The translations under genes and the position numbers were made by a program. Below are positions 38,859-50,674 of a DNA stretch of 64,000 bases, piece by piece (position 1 is the first letter of the stretch; every line of letters starts with the position of its first letter). The stretch is from Mansonella perstans (Eukaryota; Nematoda; Chromadorea; Rhabditida; Onchocercidae), in the NCBI GenBank assembly GCA_037074765.1, contig JBAMDO010000157.1, forward strand, positions 1 to 64,000, in the 5' to 3' direction. The notes below the pieces were generated by a model that was not told the DNA's origin, ran no database searches, and saw only the letters and a list, made by a program, of their open reading frames with translations.

Positions 38859-41800
38859 TTAATCCATTCTCCACTCTTTTACAGCAATAAAACCTATACT
38901 TGAAGTGCGATAAATCGTTTCGCGAATCAGTCTTCGTTCTTCCGGCGTTGCTGGCGAATAAATCAACGGTCGTTGTAAATGCTCTACCCAAGCTACTTTG
39001 GAATTACGATCCTTGCAAGTAAATACAACTTCTTTACCGACCATTATTAATTTCCATGAGTTCTTTAAATTCAGACCTGTTGTCGAATCTGAAAAATTTG
39101 AAATGGACAAATTCCAAATACTTTCATGACTTCAAGCTCTGAATAACTCTACTCATATAAAGCGATGGAACAAATTAAAACCTTGGATCTGGCGTGCAAA
39201 TGGTAAAATGTCCAAGTAAATATGAAAGAAAATATTATGGCTGGTTGCACATTATTAAAAGGAAATCCTCATCAAACCTTCAAAAAGCTAACCTTTTCCA
39301 TCATTACAATTCAGAAATGTTACTGAGTCGAGAGAAACCCGGTCACGGAATGTATAAAAATTACGTTTGATGAGATCTTTTTTACATATTACCAGTGACT
39401 GATCAAATAAAAATAGCAAAACATCTTTTTGCCAAATAATGTTTCTACCAATAACACAACGACAATATACTTCACCACTATGTATCATTCGACTGTTAGT
39501 TTCCACTAGATCTGGGCCCTGAATTCAACTTTAGTTTTCTTTGGATCTCAAAGAATCCTCCGTATAAAAATCCTTCAAATATTATAACACTAAACAAAAA
39601 TCCGCTCAAATATTAGAGTTAAACATAAATTTTTTCTTTCCTCACTTTTCTTTATACTTTTAAGAGAAAAGTAACACCCTCCATCCTTCGACATTCATTT
39701 GCCATAACGCGATTTGTTGTAAACCTTCTAATCGTCGTTTCTTTTCATTTATCGTTGCGGTAACATTTTTCATTGCCGATGCTGCAGCCTAGAAATTTTA
39801 CGGTTTTAAGCGGAGAGTAAAACAAGGAGATTAGGCATAAATTCTGCTTCAGGAATATTTGCATAGAAACTTCAATATTTTCGGAAATATCGAATTTTAA
39901 CGGAATCTGCATCAGGTACTGTCATGACATGAATCCATTCGTTTTCGCCTTATACCTCTGTTGGTTCCCTGTCGATATGTGATGGTGGTGTTGCTTTCAG
40001 TAATTCTGACAATTGCAACGGATAACGACATATTCTTTGCACGGGCGCTAACAAAAATCCCTCCAAAGGAAGTTTTGGCATCCCACGAAGAAGTCGGCAA
40101 GCCTAAATTTTTCTTATTTAAGGCAAGAAATCTATAACAAGAACTGTAAAAAAAACCACACAAAATATGAATTTAATATTTAGCGGGAAACACAAAACCC
40201 ACTATTTCTCCAGAACTTTAAAATTTTTGACAGGAAATCGGAGATATCTTTTTTGAAACTTTAAGAAATATGATGTATTTGAAATGGACATGCAAGTTAG
40301 GAAGGGAAAAGGGCGACATTATGGCAAGATTTCCGTTATTCTCAAAATATTAACATAATGCTCCATAAAAATTACTTACAAATTACCTCAAAAAACTGAT
40401 AGTAGTGGGGGTTTTCGGTGAGAAATACCAGTTCGGCACTTGAAAGAGGCCGGTTATTGCAATACTCCGAATAGATAAAAAATTTTGAGCGCTGAAAATA
40501 ATATATCTTAATGTAGATATATATTACTATGCTTGGAGGATAGCAGAATTTTGGACTGCAATTGGAAGTGGGAAAATAAAAGGATCTATTAAGATTTCCA
40601 TCATCACTGATAATGGAACTTACTTGAAAATTGGCTCAGTTCAATTCAGTTTAGTTTTATCCGCAATTCTGTTCTGGTAAATAAATTATTCAGAAACTGG
40701 TTTATTTCTTCCCAAAACGTTATTTTTTTAGTGATAAACCTGCAAATTCTTCAACAAAAAATGAGAAAATTAACGTTTCGGAGAAAAACAGCTCCAATGG
40801 CAGAGTTCTCGGGAACATTTTGATTGAATGCAAATTCAAGTTCTCGAAGGAATTTGCAATGTAGAGCATAAATAGATTCAATATTGCCGAAAAGGCGTAA
40901 CATGCGAGTTGCAGAGAATAGGTCGCTACGACGACGACATTGCTCCGTAAAACCCTGCAAGTATGCCATGCAGAATGCACAGATCTCAAAATCGTTGCAA
41001 CAATATATGTTTTGCAATTTCAAAAGTTCGCTAGGGTATTTGATATACCTTTACAAAACCACTGCGACATATACCACAGAACGGTTGTTATTAGCATTAC
41101 TAATCAACAGTCAGAGTAAGTGAATAATTAAGAAGTGAATAGCAAAAAAAAATACAAAAGTTCGAATCTAGTTACTTGGCAAAATAAAGGGCTATTTAAT
41201 TCTTTTGTTTCTGGAAGACAATCTGGCTGAATTTTAGTAATAGATTCGCGGCATTATCAAGAATTATTAATGATGAATAAAATTAACTTTCTTCACCTGA
41301 ACAATATTTTGTAGCAAATTAACATAATCACGCTCAGTATGAATTAATTCTTGAACTATTTTCGCTCGCAAAAATTTCATCGACTGCGGGAAATAACTTG
41401 ATGAAAGAGCTCCTGCGGTTCGCGAAATGCTATTTAATACCTGAAAAAATAAGATAATAAAGTTCGGATGTTGTTTTTCTACCTTTTTCGTTACATTTTT
41501 GAAAGAGTTTTTTCACAGTTTTTTGATTCCAGAGTCCTTCGGTGAATAACGTTTGATAATGCAAAGAAACTAATCTTGACATAAGATGACGGGAACCACC
41601 CGACCCTTTCCCTACAGCTACCGTACCAAAGTTCTTCAAATGAAGAATAATCAAGCACTGAGATAATATCGCCAATTGCAAATGGCAACTCATCAGGTAG
41701 TACTGCTGCATGATCCAAAACTGCTTCAACTGACAGCACACACTGGAAATTTTTTAAATACTTCGCAATATTTCACTTCACGGGCTGAACAGTCATTATA

Positions 41801-42669
41801 AGATATAAAGATTATGATCTAATATCAGTATTTGAAATAAATCAAGTAAACAGTTCCAAGCTCATTTTGATGCTATCACAGTTCACGATCTGTCTGCTAC
41901 TTAGCGCAAATAAAGAAATATATGAAAAAGCCAGAATGAGAGACTACTTTAATAATATCAACACAGAGAGAATGAAAAGCTGAAGTGCTATCATATCTAA
42001 ACACAACTTCATATTCATCCGCTTCTGCTTGCACTAACCTTTTGGAGAAGTTACAAAATTCTTTCTAAATTTAGAGTTTTAGTTCTTAAAAATCTTTCTA
42101 AAAATCCCACACCTGCTCATCAACACTGGACATTGCACTAGAAGTAGTTACAGAAGATGATGCACTGTGTACGGAATTACGAACGCTATGGCTGTTGGTT
42201 GAAGGGGTAATTTCCCGAGCACGAAGTCCGCTAAGCAGCGTATATGCACTCATCCGCGATATATAAGATGTCGTTACCGATTCACCACCTGGAAGAAATC
42301 TTCTATTACTTCGCCTCATGTTTTTTCTAGGCCTAATCAACTGATAAAGTGGTAATAAGATTTAGCTTCTTTGCATACAATCTGGCTTCCCTGCATAGAA
42401 CTTTGCATGGCTCATTGCGCTTTTCTAAAGACGCGGCGGATTCCAGAACTGATTTTCACTCTTTCCAAATTTATGATCCTGACAACAACTAATAATTACA
42501 GACTTCGTTACATTTCACAGCCGATCGTATAATAATCAATAAAAGCGGAAAGAATCGTACCAGTTTCATCATCACTATCGATATGAACCGGCAAGTGTAC
42601 TGGGTGGCTTCGTGATCGCTTCATTGCATTGTTATCATTCTTTGGTATCAAACGTAGTGGTTGTTTGAG
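38859..42669 (-). CDS. ASEF/collybistin-type Rho guanine-nucleotide exchange factor (SH3-DH-PH)
   Basis: Exons from the right: 42561-42669, 42113-42288, about 41551-41742, 41297-41440, 40775-40954, 40387-40491, 39956-40102, 39678-39788, 39293-39518 and 38859-39088 (stop). An additional 5' exon at 50579-50674 is listed separately. Such factors load GTP on Cdc42 or Rac at membranes.

After a Ser/Thr-rich N-terminal part comes an SH3 domain ([20 protein letters not shown], then GWFPSSYV). The DH domain follows: [50 protein letters not shown], and [20 protein letters not shown] as the conserved CR3 helix. The PH domain has [16 protein letters not shown], then [13 protein letters not shown] and KVAWVEHLQ. 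Domain order and these blocks match ARHGEF4 (ASEF) and ARHGEF9 (collybistin). The C-terminus ends in VKEWRMD. The SH3 exon donor is uncertain (AAC|GTTATT fits phase). Confidence 0.9.
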
Positions 42670-45600
42670 CTACAATGAAGATTATTCAATTTCAGTTCCA
42701 AGTTTCTATCTCGAAATCTTTAGCTTAAACATTAGAATTGCCATAAACTTCAATTTCAACTTAACAAAACTTTTGCTCTCAAAGTAATCTTTGAAATTTG
42801 CTGAATAAATCAGATTGATACTCTTATTTATAACGAAAACTACTCGTTTTTTTTTTTTTTTTGGTATCTACTCTGCTCTCCAAAGATCAGCGCCAATCTG
42901 CTTACTGTACATTTATCCTCATTATATTTAGTTATTTATTATGGCTGAATCGTTTCAGACAATTCAAACCTCAATAATCATGTAATGTTCGAACAAGCAA
43001 TTTTACAAATAATTTTGCTAGAGTCTGGCATAGATGAAACACTGATGTCGTATTACTGATTTACTTTTTTTTTTGATTTTCGGTTTATAGGAAATGAATG
43101 GAAAAAAAGTTTTCTCAATAACAATGGCAATATGAATCGATGACATCGAGTAAAATAAGTGATGGAATGATAAAAAAAAAGTGAAAATCTAATTAAACGC
43201 AGCAAAAAACTTGTGCTTATTCTTTAATTCATAAGTACAAAGAAAAAAAACTTGAGAACAAGTCACTTCAATATTTCTTGCAAAGGTAGATGCCAAACTT
43301 GACGCATAACATTCATTTGGTAGACCCAGTTTTGTCCTGATAAATGGTGGTTCCCTAATCTTTGGTACTTCTGGTCATATCTCGAATTCGCTTCTAATTT
43401 ACATATAATGTTCGGTAGCAGAAAATTCCAATGCAAATCTTAAGAAAAAAATTTTTTAAAAAAAATTATCGAATAAGACCCTCTTCAATTTCTTGCTCCA
43501 TTTGCTCATAAAAAATATATTTCGGAAGGGTATCTGCTCGTATCAAAGTAATTCATCAAACATCAAAACAAACTGAAAATTATCTTATGTGTTTTTCAAA
43601 ATGAGGATTCATGCAAATTGTTTGGTATATAAATATAACCTATCTCTGTGCTATAGATTAGTGAGAAAGCTACTCACTGAGATATTTATCAGTGATGGAT
43701 TCAAACAGTTAGGTTAAATAAATAGAAAATAGCTTGAAAAAATAAACAAAAAGATACTAATATTATCAGAGTTAATGGCTTAGAGGAAAATATGTTACGA
43801 GAAACCAATAAGACATAATTTTCGAGTTCTTTTTTCAAACTGGGCTTAATTTTCTCAAGCCAATATTACATTGTCTTTGAGTGTTTACTGCTTAACGGAT
43901 ATAACTGAAGTTACAATGCAAACAACTGCTCTTCCATATTCGCATTATATTGGCTCATTTTTAATTACAGCTAATACAACTTTAGATATTATTCGCAAAA
44001 GTATTTGTATAATTTTTGAAGCGTTTAACTAAGCAAAAATTTTAAAGGTTAAGAAACTATGAACAGAATCATAAACCTTTAATCGGCATACACTCCAATA
44101 ATTACTTAATCAAGAATATATTCAAGTTATTTTATAGTAAAAACGATGCAAGTGGTATTTCATGTAATATGTATTGGAGGATGATGGCTGAATGTAGAGA
44201 GAGAGAGAGAAAAGAACTAAAAAAAGAAGGAAAAATGATTAATCGCATTTTAATAATTTATAAATTTATTTTACATTGTAGTTGCAGCAATTAAAAAACA
44301 AATTTAAAGTGGAAAATGGGACAAAAATACGTGAATGGAAGAGAAGACGCTTCTTGCGAAATGACAAATGTAGGAGTGGAATTAGTTGGAAATGATAGAA
44401 TTAAAACGGGGAAAGGTGCTGATTGAATATACAATGGAAGATTCCATCACATACTATTACACTTTACTTGCAACATTCAAGTTTCGGCTCTTCAATTTTC
44501 ACCTGAATTTTTTTTAAATATTTGAATGAATATTTCATATAGTTGGAAGTTCCTTATTCTGTAAGAACGTTTTCTTGTAATATTGAATTAAAATGTTCGA
44601 AAAATCATGAGCAACCTCAAAAAAACTTCGGAGTGAGAAAAGTTGTGATGATAATTTTACGGCAAACTTTAAAGAGAAATACAGATAACTGATTGCAACA
44701 AAGAAAAGGTATATTGTGGAAGGAAGAGACACGAGCGCTACGTATCTACAAATGTTTTTGTTTGTGCAATTTTTTTAAACAACTGAACAATTTACGATAA
44801 TGAATTTCTTTTACCTAGCGAAATGTTAACGCATGCTATATTTCATCAATGATTATGATTTTAGCTATTAGCGTCTATCACTAGCTTATCTCTCGAAAGT
44901 TTATAGTGGAAGAAGCTACCTGAGAATATCAGAGAAGGTCTGTTCGTCAGATTTAAACAGAGGTGTTAATAAATGCTTTAAGGACATGTTTTTTTGTTAT
45001 CTTAGATGAGAAAAATATTTGAAGTGGTAACAAACTGCTTATGACACCATTTCAAAACTCCTCCCGAACACACAAAGAAAACGCTTTTACTTCAGCTCAT
45101 TTTAGACAAGATATTAGATAACTGATTGGAACAAAAAAATGATATACTGTGGAAGGAAGGAAAAGACAAAAGTAAGATCAAACTGCGTCACTTTAGTTGA
45201 CTATTAAGAACTCCAAAACAGTTATTTATTATGAACTTCAAAATTGCTATTTGCTACGAACTCTGCGTATGCTAAAAGCGTAGAATTAAGAAATAATCCT
45301 CAGGTTGGAAGATATCTTTCTTATATTCATTTATTCTTCAAGGTTTTGTCTTTGCAATTTACTTGTTCCTCTCAGTGATCCCTTTCCGAATTTAATTTTC
45401 ATTTTCATCTCTTTTTTTCGATTAGTACATTGAAGAGATAAAAATTACAGGCGGGCATATAAGCAAGTTTTCGAATAATTTCCAACTGTTCAAAAAAAAT
45501 CCAACTATTCCATAAATTTAAAATATATCCCATTTCCGCTAACATCCAGAGTTCTGGAAAAAAGTAAAGATTCAATGTATCTATAGGAACATAATGAACA

Positions 45601-46446
45601 TAATGAAAGTTAGTTTATTCATATTCTATTCATATTTTCCTTTCCAAAATCGATGGTAAACATTGATAATCGTTCATAATCTAAAACGCCATACATAATC
45701 TAAGCTTCCAAAATCTCGATTTCAAAAAATCAATTTGTGGAAAATTTCAGTTTGTTCAAAGAGAGCATTGTATATTCTTCAGTTCTGATTATAACTTTCT
45801 TGACCCTTTTCTTACAGTGTTTAATTCATGTTATATTGATTTTTTGCTCTACAGTATTAATTTTAAGTCCAAACATTTATTTTGAAATTCCTTGTGAATT
45901 TTTGAAGCATTTTCAAAGATGAATAATGAGGATGAAAAGTGCAGCATTCAAAAATGGAGAACTAATGTTCTTTTAAGAGTTCTGGCAAAGATGCTTTGGC
46001 TAAGTTCAAACCAAAACAGCCACCAAAGAATTCTCGCAAAAAACAAAATAAATTTATTGACGAATATCCAAAGTAGTTCATTTATTTGTGATGTCTAAAT
46101 TTTTCGAAAATTTACTTATTCTATTTAAATAACTTATCCAGCTTCTAAATAAAGCGCAAGTATAAGTAGTAGTTTATATGGTTTATGGCAAGAATCTGTT
46201 TCTTTCTTCCCGAAATTCAAATATTTGTTGAGATTAAAAATGAAATTACTTACAGCAAAAGATGGAATCAGAAATTTCATGTGTTATGTATTTGAGAAAA
46301 GGAAAAGCAAGCTAAATTAAAAGTAACAGTTCCAGACATTTACCGCTACTTTCGCTCACTTACAACGCAGAAAAGAACAAAAATTAATTGAAGATATCAA
46401 AAAATGTACCGAATGATTTTTCATGCAATAAAAAAAAACGAAATAT

Positions 46447-46511
46447 TCCAATAATTTTAATTCTATCCGTTTTATGCTAATCCTTCTCCAATAATTTTAA
46501 TTTTATCCGTT
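46447..46511. repeat. Two-copy tandem duplication, period 40
   Basis: tccaataattttaattctat at 46447 recurs at 46487 with one change, each followed by ccgtt. Confidence 0.8.
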
Positions 46512-47215
46512 CAATTCCTGTAAATTACTCTTTTCTCTGATAGCTTCTAAATTCTTGAAATTTCGATTCAATAGGAAATATCATTATTTCAAAAGTTGGT
46601 AATCATGATTTGGCCAAGGAAATGCACAGATATAATAAATTTTTAAAAGCTCTTTCTAGGAAATATTTTAGATACTTGAGTTACTACTTAAAAAACTGCG
46701 CTTTATAAAAAGCGGAAAAATATTTTTGTTGAAATATCACGGCCGATCAATCATTCAGTTGCATCACATTTTTTAAATACCAACCTAATCATATCGATTT
46801 ATCCATTTTAATGAAAAACTAGCGTAACTATCAACAAGCGCATCTCATTAGATCGTTAAGTTAAGAATACTTTTTTTAAAGTACTTTATTCATCTAAATC
46901 AATTATGGGATGAGATTTTACATTATATCACTAAAAATTCTGGTATTGGAATTCTCAGATCGAACAAAGCTAAACTTATATTGGAACCAAATGAGAGGTA
47001 TATTTTTAGCGAAGTTTGCAAGTGCTTCCCAAACGAAGCCAAGTGACACTTTAATATGTTGCTTACTAAACTTAGAATTAAGAATGTCAACGAACTGGAC
47101 CCTTAAAAAATGATCTTCTTTCGTTTGGTCATATCATACCTTCCTTACTTTCGTTTGATTCGTTTGTAGAATTTTCAAGCATTCAATTCTTGCACACTTA
47201 AAAAATACGAATTTT

Positions 47216-47265
47216 GATAAGTAGCTTAACTAAGAAATCAGATAAGTAGCTTAACTAAAAAATCA
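47216..47265. repeat. Two-copy tandem duplication, period 25
   Basis: gataagtagcttaactaaga at 47216 is repeated at 47241 with one g-to-a change. Confidence 0.85.
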
Positions 47266-48169
47266 CAAAAGTTCTCCATACCGAAAATGATCATGAGAAT
47301 TTAATGGATAATGGCATCTTGAACAGCAGAACTAATTCTGCAAACAACGCTATTCAGATATGATATGCTCGATCAGTGTTCTTAGCATACCATCTATTAA
47401 CTATTATAAAGGCGACGTATATATATTCTCATGATCATGTCGTGCAAAACTGCCGTAATCTTGTTAGCACAAAAGATTGTTGTAGAAATATTGCTGTCAC
47501 TGTCAGCAGTGACCGTTGTCATACTAGTGATGGAGGTGACGGAGACGATGAATTTGTGTCATTATCGTAACTTGCTGTTAATGAATGTTTACATGCTTTT
47601 ACAATACATGTCGCGCAATACACAATTTACTTTCCACCCCATCAATTGTAAAAGTTATAATAACAAATGTGAAGATCTTGAACCACAGTAATGCTTCAGC
47701 ATAATAAGAAAAGTATTGAAATCGCTTTGTCCTGCAGACGTATTTATCATTTCGAAGAACAGTAAAGAATAACCGATATTGGATATTGAAATAGATGATA
47801 AGCAATGGATCATAAGAATTTATTTAGAGGGATGTGAAAAACCTAAAATTAAAGGTAAATTTGAGCATCACATATTAATAAATGCCATTCAAAATCGGAC
47901 TTTTCATATTTAATATGAAAAAGAACCAATCGAGAAACCAATAATTAAATGATAAGCAAGAAAACAGTAAGTGATAAAGATAAACATTACAAAAAAAATG
48001 AAACTTTCGCATAGAAAACAAAATTAAAACAAAAAAAACTAAAAGTAAACCCAACACAAAAACAGAGAAGTAGCAGCAAAAAATGAAGTGACGGACGTTA
48101 AATGACTGATCCCCCTTATCGATGTCAATAGTAGGTGAAAATAAGACTTCGTTGATATTACATGGACAT

Positions 48170-48202
48170 GATGATATAACAACGGTATATTGTTATATCA
48201 TC
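48170..48202. repeat. Perfect 13-bp inverted repeat (hairpin)
   Basis: gatgatataacaa (48170-48182) pairs exactly with ttgttatatcatc (48190-48202) around the 7-base loop cggtata. The stem is too short for a typical microRNA precursor. It lies in the putative RhoGEF intron. Confidence 0.8.
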
Positions 48203-48755
48203 GAAAACAGTGACGAATGCTTGAAATATATTTGAGATTAGTCATAAGGTTTTAGTGCTCACTAAACAAAAAATTTCAATGCACTTCTAGAACTAAATCG
48301 AAGATCCAGAAATTCAATTGAATCGGAAATAAATGAGTAAATTTTGTTAATATATCAATATTTGACAGAACAGCTCAATTCGCTAGTTAGCACCTAAAAA
48401 AGCTGATATAAGATTAAAACGAATTTAATTTCTCTCACCAAAAAAAAAAAAAAATCGAAACGCAAAATCAAATCTAAACAAATTATTTACTGAGAGAGAG
48501 AGAGAGAGAAAAAAATAACGAAAGGGGAAGATTTTCTGTATTCAGACCAGACTTCAGATAAATTTTCCAAAACATTTTTATCGAATACTTACCCAAAATC
48601 ATTGCCAACTCGAACATTTAAAATACGGATTTTATGTCCAAGGTGAAAATACTTCAATTTGTTAAAATGAAAATGCTCAATTTAAGAGAGTGAAAATGCG
48701 GCTTATCTGTTATTTACTAGCGCTTTACCGCGGGGTCAGTGTCGTCGTGCTTTGC

Positions 48756-48802
48756 CTAAACTGTTCTCAAATAGACGCTATGTCTAAACTGTTCTCAAAT
48801 AG
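48756..48802. repeat. Two-copy tandem duplication, period 28
   Basis: ctaaactgttctcaaatag is present at 48756-48774 and again at 48784-48802. It lies in a patch richer in G and C than the surroundings (48725-48760, with accgcggggtcagtgtcgtc). Confidence 0.85.
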
Positions 48803-50578
48803 GTCTCTGAATCTTAGTACGATGGATCACCGAAAAAATGATAACGAATTAAAAACAGCATTTCTAATAGTCAAATCAAAAATTTTCATCAGTTTGATTT
48901 TCGATGATCAAATTAAAACATCCAAATTTCGCAGATAACGAGGTTGGATTATAGATTATCAGGACGTACTTTACCACTTAATTACCGCAATGGAAGCAAG
49001 GAATAAGTTAACCTTGTATCGACCGATCTATTCCGTAGAATAAGCTTGTCCCTCTGATGATAACATGACAATACATAATGTAGCGGCAGTAGTTCTGATA
49101 GGAAAGTCTGATAGGAACAGTCTGTTGGTTCCATTACTCTTACTTGTAATTAAAATAAAAGCAGTCTTTTACCAATTAACTTTAATGTTAAATGTGCAAA
49201 CTAAAAAGTAAATAAATCATCGCAGCGCATTGACGGTTACAGTATGCATAAATCCTGTAATTAATAATTTTCAGTACTTCGTTTCAGAGGATTAATTAAG
49301 AAGGTGGTGAGAAGCTCTTGCTATACCATACTCAAGAGAATAGTCTATATACTACTAAATCAGAATTTTGCTTAATATACAATTTATGCTCATCATCTAA
49401 TCCTAAATAAAAATTCAATGATAATAAGGATGGCCTAGAAATGACAAACAATATAATATAAAACTGTATATAATGTATCACTAATATGTGTATATGAGGA
49501 TTTGACTTGGAAAGAAAAGGAAAGATAATGGAAAGATAATATGCAGAATCCTGTTATTTTTAGATCAAACTGTCGCTTCTGGAACATTATCTATCTACAG
49601 CATAAACATGAAAAACTACCAATAATATCAAACACTTTAATGAGAAAATGAACTAGCAGTGCTTCTGTGTCGGATCAAGCAAATTAAAACTCCTGGAATC
49701 CAGACAAACGAGATTTTTGTTGTTCTAGTTTAAAGATCTGACGTTTGACCATAAAACTGGAAAAAAGAAAAGCTTTTCCCATAATATTCGATTCCATTTG
49801 CGTCTGACTTTGATCATGTACAGCGAATTTTGAATTTTAGCCTTAATTATTGAAATAAAATTTTCAAAAAGGATGATTCCACAAGAACACTGAACTATAA
49901 AAGAAAAATTAGAAGTCTACAATTGATCTATTATTTGCCTTTTCCTTTTCATTCCTCCAATATTGAACATGTAAAACCAATATTTGATAAATAAAGTAAT
50001 ATTAACAGAGCATACTATAATTCAATTGGATTTTTTATCTTCTAGATTAAAAGGTTTTGCTAAAAAACGAAAAAGAGATGTTAATATCTATATAACTTTG
50101 ATCTAAATCTTGATCATGAATACATCAACCGCGACTCAGTCTGCTGGGTCTTTTCTTAATTCAACGAATTCATGATCAGAAATTATTTTCTGGTTACATA
50201 AAATCAATTAGCTGAAATTAGCAGTAGTAAAGTAAACAGTAAGCAATTAATGTCAGCAAAAATTAAAATACTTCTTGGAAATATTTGACAAAAAAATGTA
50301 GTTTGAAACCCATTTCTTTATTCGACAAATAAAAAATTATTGAAAGCTATGCAGTTAACGAATTATCGAAAAAATATGGTTTCTTTTATTCCTCATAAAT
50401 ATTAAAATTTCGCACTATTCTCCTTGTTTTCCCATCACTAATAGCGTAAACTTAATGTCCAGTAGTTCGCTGTTCTAATATCATTAAGTATGCTTGTTTT
50501 GTTTTGTTTTACATGGCCATCACTATGTTTTGTAAAAAAGTTTTTCAGCTTCCTTCATTGTGAAAAGGAAAAACTTAC

Positions 50579-50674
50579 ATCATCACGCTGGCTGTGATCG
50601 CTGTCAGAAAAGATTGAATTACTAAGTGCTTCGACCAGTGACGATCGTTTTCGAATGCACCAGTCAACACTGTT
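50579..50674 (-). CDS. Probable upstream exon of the ASEF/collybistin-like RhoGEF
   Basis: The exon has 32 codons, opens after CCTTCAG and ends at a consensus donor, GAT|GTAAGT. It reads NSVDWCIRKRSSLVEALSNS and ends SDHSQRDD. Both boundaries are phase 0, which matches the first RhoGEF exon at 42669 (begins [12 protein letters not shown]). The basic, Ser- and Asp-rich character agrees with the next exon. It could belong to another gene, but no other partner exon is seen on this strand within several kb. The true start codon would lie still further to the right. Confidence 0.58.

Larger units (their letters stand above)
42670..50578 (-). other. Large putative intron (7.9 kb) of the RhoGEF gene
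   Basis: No exon or gene inside is supported. It holds (GA)n tracts near 44196-44210 and 48492-48509 and several short tandem duplications listed separately. A frame at 47431-47691 on + and a slightly GC-richer patch at 48700-48830 were examined and not called. If the exon at 50579-50674 is wrong, this is intergenic DNA upstream of the RhoGEF. Confidence 0.5.

Noticed and set aside
41430..41741. 103-codon minus frame over the SH3 exon
   Set aside because: It is a shadow of the RhoGEF SH3 exon in a neighbouring frame; the SH3 frame matches the family.
47431..47691. 86-codon + frame starting with a hydrophobic stretch
   Set aside because: No acceptor, donor or family pattern; length is within chance expectation.
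48690..48938. 82-codon + frame with a signal-peptide-like start (MRLICYLLALYRG)
   Set aside because: The rest contains a duplicated DNA segment and no recognisable domain; support is too weak.
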